Assembly (NCBI GenBank): GCA_000503195.1
Contig: AYSC01000008.1
Location: 45,243-109,242 of the forward strand
Source: Blastomonas sp. CACIA14H2
GTDB lineage: Bacteria > Pseudomonadota > Alphaproteobacteria > Sphingomonadales > Sphingomonadaceae
DNA: 64,000 nucleotides
Direction: 5' to 3'
Shown here: positions 60,212 through 64,000 of the stretch, one piece after another
Numbering within the stretch: the stretch's first letter is position 1
Layout of the letters: each line of letters begins with the position of its first letter
Translations under genes and position numbers: made by a program
Notes under the pieces: generated by a model
Told to the model about the DNA's origin: nothing
The model's database searches: none
What the model saw: the letters and a program-made list of their open reading frames with translations, nothing else

Positions 60212-61417
60212 CTAGGCTTCTGCCGCGACCTGCGCCCTGGGTCTGCGGCGGGTCAGGCTCGCGACGGACAGCAGAACAACCGCCACCATCAGGCTTGCCG
60301 CCACGGCCAGAAAGGCGGGCCGATAGTCCCCCATCTGCAGATAGGCATATCCCACGATCGGCGAGGCCATGAACAGGAAAGGCAGCTTGATGGCATAGCT
60401 GTACCCCATCGCCCTGCCGGCCCCGTTGCCGCCGAACATCTGCGCCATCGCTGTACCATGCAACATGGTAAGCGGCGTGGTCGCCGCACCGAGCATTGCG
60501 GAGAGGAACAGGAATCCGCCCGGGGGGGCGAGCGCCAGCCCGGCCCAGGACACGCACTGGACACAGCCGGACAATGCGAGCGCGCGCGGCGCGCCGATGC
60601 GATCGGCCAGCCAGCCGAACAGGGGCACCCCGGCCAGACCTGCGCCCGAATATACCGAAAGCATCACGGCGGACGCCGGCCCGCTCAGACCGGCCGACCG
60701 GCCGAAGGGAATGGCATGGACGGTATAGGCTGTCCCGGTAGCGGCGATTACCGCGATGCCGAGCGACAGCAGCCAGAAATCCTTGCGGGACATGATGGCG
60801 CGCAGGGGCAGGTTGGCCTGAAACTGCTGCACTTCGCTGGCGACGGCCTGCGTGCCGACTTTGAGCCGCAATACCAGCGCGAGAACGGGCAGCAGCAGCG
60901 CCGCCAGCAGCAGATAGGTTCCTTCGCGCCCCAGCTCGGCGAGGATGGTGGTCACCGCCCATGGGCCGACGAACAGCACGAGCGGCAGGTTGGTGAGCGC
61001 GAGCATCTTGCCCGAACGTCCGGGAAAATACTCGGCGGCGATCGCCACGGGGCCCAGGATCGCCGCCATCGCCGCGCCAAAGCCCAGCAACGCCCACATT
61101 GCCATCGCCACGGCGAAGCTGGTGGTCAGCCCCAGTCCCGCCAGCGCGCAGGCCGTTGCGGCCACGCCGATGGCGATCGAACGTCGGGGCGTCAGCCGAC
61201 GGACGGCATTGCCCATTATCAGGGCGGACAGCCCCAAGGTCGTGCTCACCGCGCTCATGCCGAACGAAATGGTATCGCGCGCCACGCCGAACGCCTGCTC
61301 GTTGTGCGACAGAAAGGCCCCATAGGTGCCAAAGGCGATGCCCAGCGTGAAATTGTTTGCCAGCATGCAAACGAACACGGTCCATGCACCCGTCTTCCCG
61401 GCGGAAGGGTCGCCCAT
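60212..61417 (-). CDS. MFS permease, oxalate/formate antiporter or monocarboxylate-type
   Basis: The 401-residue protein has twelve predicted helices with FVCMLANNFTLGIAFGTYGAFL at the start, MGNAVRRLTPRRSIAIG between helices 2 and 3, and FGWLADRIGAPRALALSG in the second half, closer to the OFA/MCT families than to the other three permeases of the window. AGGAGAGAC before the ATG marks the start. It opens the unit MFS, hydratase, MFS, hydrolase and is divergent from the amidohydrolase gene. Confidence 0.88.
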   Translation of the reverse strand: MGDPSAGKTGAWTVFVCMLANNFTLGIAFGTYGAFLSHNEQAFGVARDTISFGMSAVSTTLGLSALIMGNAVRRLTPRRSIAIGVAATACALAGLGLTTSFAVAMAMWALLGFGAAMAAILGPVAIAAEYFPGRSGKMLALTNLPLVLFVGPWAVTTILAELGREGTYLLLAALLLPVLALVLRLKVGTQAVASEVQQFQANLPLRAIMSRKDFWLLSLGIAVIAATGTAYTVHAIPFGRSAGLSGPASAVMLSVYSGAGLAGVPLFGWLADRIGAPRALALSGCVQCVSWAGLALAPPGGFLFLSAMLGAATTPLTMLHGTAMAQMFGGNGAGRAMGYSYAIKLPFLFMASPIVGYAYLQMGDYRPAFLAVAASLMVAVVLLSVASLTRRRPRAQVAAEA

Positions 61418-61644
61418 AGTCTCTCCTGTGCCCGTGTTGTCTGGGCGGGACTATTCCATGGACGTTCGCTGACCAGAAGCCGCGTTCGCAGCCGCGCATG
61501 TCCTGCACGGCAAGTCGGCATGCCCACCCCTGTTGCGCGACCGATCGTTGAATAAAATTGTACGGTCTCTGCAAAGTGCGCGCTTTCATCTCGCGCGACA
61601 GTGGGGAATCTACCCCCAGCAGATTGCGTACAGGGAGAATAGTC

Positions 61645-62898
61645 GTGGATACAGTCAGCGAGATTGCCGCCAGCACCGCCAATGCATGGCGCCTGGATGC
61701 GCCCGATGTCACGGGCTGGGTCCGCGATGTGCGGCCCGGCACCGACAAGCACTTCATCGTTTCGGTCGACACGCACATGTCGCCGCCGGTCAAGCTCTTC
61801 CATGAGCGTATGGATCGCAAGTTTCACGACCTGCTGCCCAAGATCGAAAAGCGCGAGGACGGCGAACGCTATATCATCATGCCGGGCGCGCGCGCCGAAC
61901 GGCTGATCGATGTCGATTTCGAGGGCGACGATCTGGTGCGATCGAAGTCCGGCGCGGACCTGCTCGCCAAGGATCTCGACGGCGGCGTGATCACCGGACT
62001 GCCGCGCATTGCCGATCAGGATCGCGACGGCGTCGATGCCGAGGTGATTTTTCCCAATGGCGCGGCCCTGCTGATGTGGGCGACCAAGAACAACGAGATG
62101 ATCGATGCCCAGGCGAAGGTCTGGAACGACTGGGCCATGGAGCAGTGCGCGCCGTTTCTTCACCGTTGCAGCCCGACCGCCGCAATCTGCACCGCCGATA
62201 TCGATCTGGCGGTGGCAGAGATCGAGCGGGTCGCGAAGCTTGGCTATCGCATCCTGGCGCTGCCCAACAAGCCGATCTTCGGCGAACATGACGTCAACGA
62301 TATCAACTACAATCTGCCGGTGTTCGATCGCATGTGGGCGGCGATCCAGGATCATGACCTGGCGATCACCTATCATGTCTCGACTGGTCGGGATCCGCGC
62401 GCGGCGCGCGGCAATGGCGGGGCGATCATCAACTATGTCTGCCACTCGCTCTCACCGACCATCGAGCCGATCGTCAACATGTGCGCCTCGGGGGTGTTCG
62501 AACGGTTTCCCGGCCTGCGCGCGGCGACCATCGAGGCCGATGCCGGCTGGGTGCCGTGGATGATGCAGAAGATGGACGAGGCCTATCTCAAGCACCATTT
62601 CTGGGTCCGCCCCAAGATGAAGAACCTACCCAGCGACTATTACCGCGCCAACTGCTTTGCCTCGTTCGGCGAGGACAGGGCGGCGATCGCACTCGTCGAA
62701 CAGTTTGGGCTCGAGGACAATTTCATGTGGGCGAACGATTATCCGCACCATGAAGGCAGCTGGCCCTATTCCGCGCAGGCGATCTATCGCACCTTCGGCA
62801 ACGGATTGCGCGAGGAGACCCGCGCCAAGCTGCTCGGCCTGAACGCCGCCAGGGCATTTCGATTCGAGATACCGGAACGCTATCGCGGTCAGGGCTGA
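61645..62898 (+). CDS. Amidohydrolase-family protein (amidohydrolase 2 type)
   Basis: The 417-residue TIM-barrel protein has SVDTHMSPPVKLFHERMD near the N-terminus (His44 in the usual DxHxxP metal motif), LAKLGYRILALPNKPIFGEHDVND, LAITYHVSTGRD, IEADAGWVPWMMQKMDEAYLKH, and FMWANDYPHHEGSWPYS with the conserved Asp-Tyr-Pro-His. This branch includes non-hydrolytic decarboxylases as well as hydrolases. The GTG start has AGGGAG eight bases upstream; further upstream codons lack a site. The 227-bp gap before it probably holds divergent promoters. It is followed by a hairpin and a convergent gene. Confidence 0.85.
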   Translation: MDTVSEIAASTANAWRLDAPDVTGWVRDVRPGTDKHFIVSVDTHMSPPVKLFHERMDRKFHDLLPKIEKREDGERYIIMPGARAERLIDVDFEGDDLVRSKSGADLLAKDLDGGVITGLPRIADQDRDGVDAEVIFPNGAALLMWATKNNEMIDAQAKVWNDWAMEQCAPFLHRCSPTAAICTADIDLAVAEIERVAKLGYRILALPNKPIFGEHDVNDINYNLPVFDRMWAAIQDHDLAITYHVSTGRDPRAARGNGGAIINYVCHSLSPTIEPIVNMCASGVFERFPGLRAATIEADAGWVPWMMQKMDEAYLKHHFWVRPKMKNLPSDYYRANCFASFGEDRAAIALVEQFGLEDNFMWANDYPHHEGSWPYSAQAIYRTFGNGLREETRAKLLGLNAARAFRFEIPERYRGQG

Positions 62899-62907
62899 AT
62901 GCGGAAG

Positions 62908-62941
62908 GCGGCAGGGGAGGGGACGAAACCTCCCCCGCCGC
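62908..62941. terminator. Bidirectional terminator hairpin after the amidohydrolase gene
   Basis: A 13-bp stem with one mismatch (GCGGCAGGGGAGG with CCTCCCCCGCCGC) closes an 8-nt loop between two convergent genes. No U tract is seen, but the position suits a shared end of transcription. Confidence 0.65.
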
Positions 62942-62948
62942 ATTTCCA

Positions 62949-63722
62949 TTACTCGAACGTCAGCAGCTTTTCGGGCGTCGCGGAAAAGTCGCGGCCCATG
63001 CCCTCAAGTCCCACCGCCGTTTCGATGCGTTCGGCGGCATAGCCATAGCAAACGCCGGTCACTGCTTTGCGATAGCCTTCGGGAAGCTCGCCTTCGGGCA
63101 TTGCGAAGCGTCTGGCTCCCACCATGAAAAAGCCTTTGTGCAGGACCAGGCATTCCTCGATCACCAGATCGGGCAAGCCGGATTCGGTCGTCAGCCAGCG
63201 GGTCAGCCCGCCGCTGATCGACTGACCTGCCAGCGCGGCAGGCGATACGATGGTGTTATCCTCGACCTGCCAGTCCTGTACGACCGCGCCGTTACGGCTC
63301 AACGTCCCGCGCATCGGACCTGACACCCGATCGGGAATGGCGATCGAATAGATCCACTCGGCATCGCCCCGCGCGGCATGGCGCATCGCCAGCCAGGCGA
63401 GATCGAGCATGTGCGTGCAGTTCTGCCGGGTGCGGCCATGGGCAAACAGGTCTTGTACCGGCATGTCGAGCGGCAGCCCGACCAGCGCCTGCAGCGGCTC
63501 GCTTGCGCCGGGGCAAAGCTGCAGCGTGTAGCGATGAAATCCCGCCGTCACCGCTGTGACGACGGATCCGTCGTGCTCCAGCGTGCAGGTCATCGCATGG
63601 CGCATGTCCTCGAGGGCGGCGTCGACCCGACCGGGTGATCCGCGCAGGCGGATCGCGCGCCGGGTGACGCCGCGTCCCCAGTCAGCCGCCATGGGCATGT
63701 GATCGGTCGGTTTTGGCCTCAT
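62949..63722 (-). CDS. DUF2889-family protein
   Basis: This 257-residue protein has the DUF2889 pattern: [33 protein letters not shown] at the start, [40 protein letters not shown] in the middle, and [14 protein letters not shown] near the C-terminus. Family function is unknown; members occur in catabolic gene clusters. It starts 13 bp after the etfA stop in the same direction and ends at the hairpin. The start codon is uncertain; Met9 or Met11 are alternatives. Confidence 0.78.
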   Translation of the reverse strand: MRPKPTDHMPMAADWGRGVTRRAIRLRGSPGRVDAALEDMRHAMTCTLEHDGSVVTAVTAGFHRYTLQLCPGASEPLQALVGLPLDMPVQDLFAHGRTRQNCTHMLDLAWLAMRHAARGDAEWIYSIAIPDRVSGPMRGTLSRNGAVVQDWQVEDNTIVSPAALAGQSISGGLTRWLTTESGLPDLVIEECLVLHKGFFMVGARRFAMPEGELPEGYRKAVTGVCYGYAAERIETAVGLEGMGRDFSATPEKLLTFE

Positions 63723-63735
63723 TGCGGTATCGCTA

Positions 63736-64000
63736 TCACAGCTTGCCAGTGAGTTCCGGCACGGCGGTGAACAGGTCCGCGACCAGGCCGATGTCTGCCA
63801 CCTGGAAGATCGGGGCGTCCTCGTCCTTGTTGATGGCGATGATGGTCTTGCTGTCCTTCATGCCCGCAAGGTGCTGGATCGCGCCCGAGATGCCGACCGC
63901 GACATAGACTTCCGGCGCGACGATCTTGCCGGTCTGGCCGACCTGATAGTCGTTGGGGACATAGCCTGCGTCCACCGCCGCGCGCGAGGCGCCGATGCCT
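63736..64000 (-). CDS. etfA: Electron transfer flavoprotein alpha subunit, 3' end only
   Basis: The last ~88 residues of ETF-alpha are present, open to the window edge: [87 protein letters not shown]. This is the FAD-binding C-terminal domain ([27 protein letters not shown]). ETF takes electrons from acyl-CoA dehydrogenases, such as the one at 41 kb, to the quinone pool. Confidence 0.95.
   Translation of the reverse strand, partial: GIGASRAAVDAGYVPNDYQVGQTGKIVAPEVYVAVGISGAIQHLAGMKDSKTIIAINKDEDAPIFQVADIGLVADLFTAVPELTGKL

Overview
The window looks like the chromosome of a GC-rich alphaproteobacterium, most likely a sphingomonad. The signs are large TonB-dependent receptors with EIVVTAQKR-type plugs, several MFS permeases of the VDR type, densely overlapping operons (ATGA, GTGA and TTGA junctions) and DUF1254/AMP-ligase/SDR catabolic clusters. 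No rRNA, tRNA, CRISPR array or intact insertion sequence was seen.

Region 1 (1-11.3 kb) is the 3' part of a giant autotransporter gene. Its passenger is built of about twelve ~160-residue repeats inside a 2,835-bp superrepeat and it ends in a beta-barrel. A strong inverted repeat separates it from the convergent next operon.

Region 2 (11.4-35.1 kb) is a sulfatase and glycosidase utilisation locus. A long minus-strand operon (22.7 to 11.4 kb) encodes an MFS permease, three sulfatases, a true formylglycine-generating enzyme, the eroded tail of another MFS gene, a glucoside-3-dehydrogenase-like pair (small subunit plus GMC flavoprotein) and a ThuA-like protein. Divergent from it are a TonB-dependent receptor, a GH3 glycosidase, a gentisate 1,2-dioxygenase-like cupin and a fumarylpyruvate hydrolase-like protein. 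A second minus-strand operon has two more sulfatases and a LacI-family regulator, and is divergent from a secreted GH3 enzyme. One 12-bp operator-like motif (TNTARCGCTAMA) lies in front of three of the transcription units, so I infer a single LacI-type regulon that takes up, desulfates, oxidises and hydrolyses a sulfated, possibly aromatic, glycoside.

Region 3 (35.5-56.2 kb) is a CoA-thioester catabolic cluster: two AMP-dependent acyl-CoA ligases, four SDRs (one frameshifted) plus an eroded fifth, an enoyl-CoA hydratase, an acyl-CoA dehydrogenase paired with an APH-type kinase, two carboxymuconolactone-decarboxylase-like proteins, two DUF1254/DUF1214 exported proteins, a TonB receptor, an MFS permease, an MDR reductase and a TetR regulator. 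The palindrome CCGACCGGTCGG recurs, three times exactly, in the promoters, usually between a TTGACA -35 box and the -10, and I infer it is the TetR operator. The substrate cannot be told from sequence.

Region 4 (56.7-64 kb) holds an ABM monooxygenase-like protein, an alpha/beta hydrolase with an Asp nucleophile, two MFS permeases, a canonical enoyl-CoA hydratase, an amidohydrolase, a DUF2889 protein and the 3' end of etfA, again fitting acyl-CoA oxidation.
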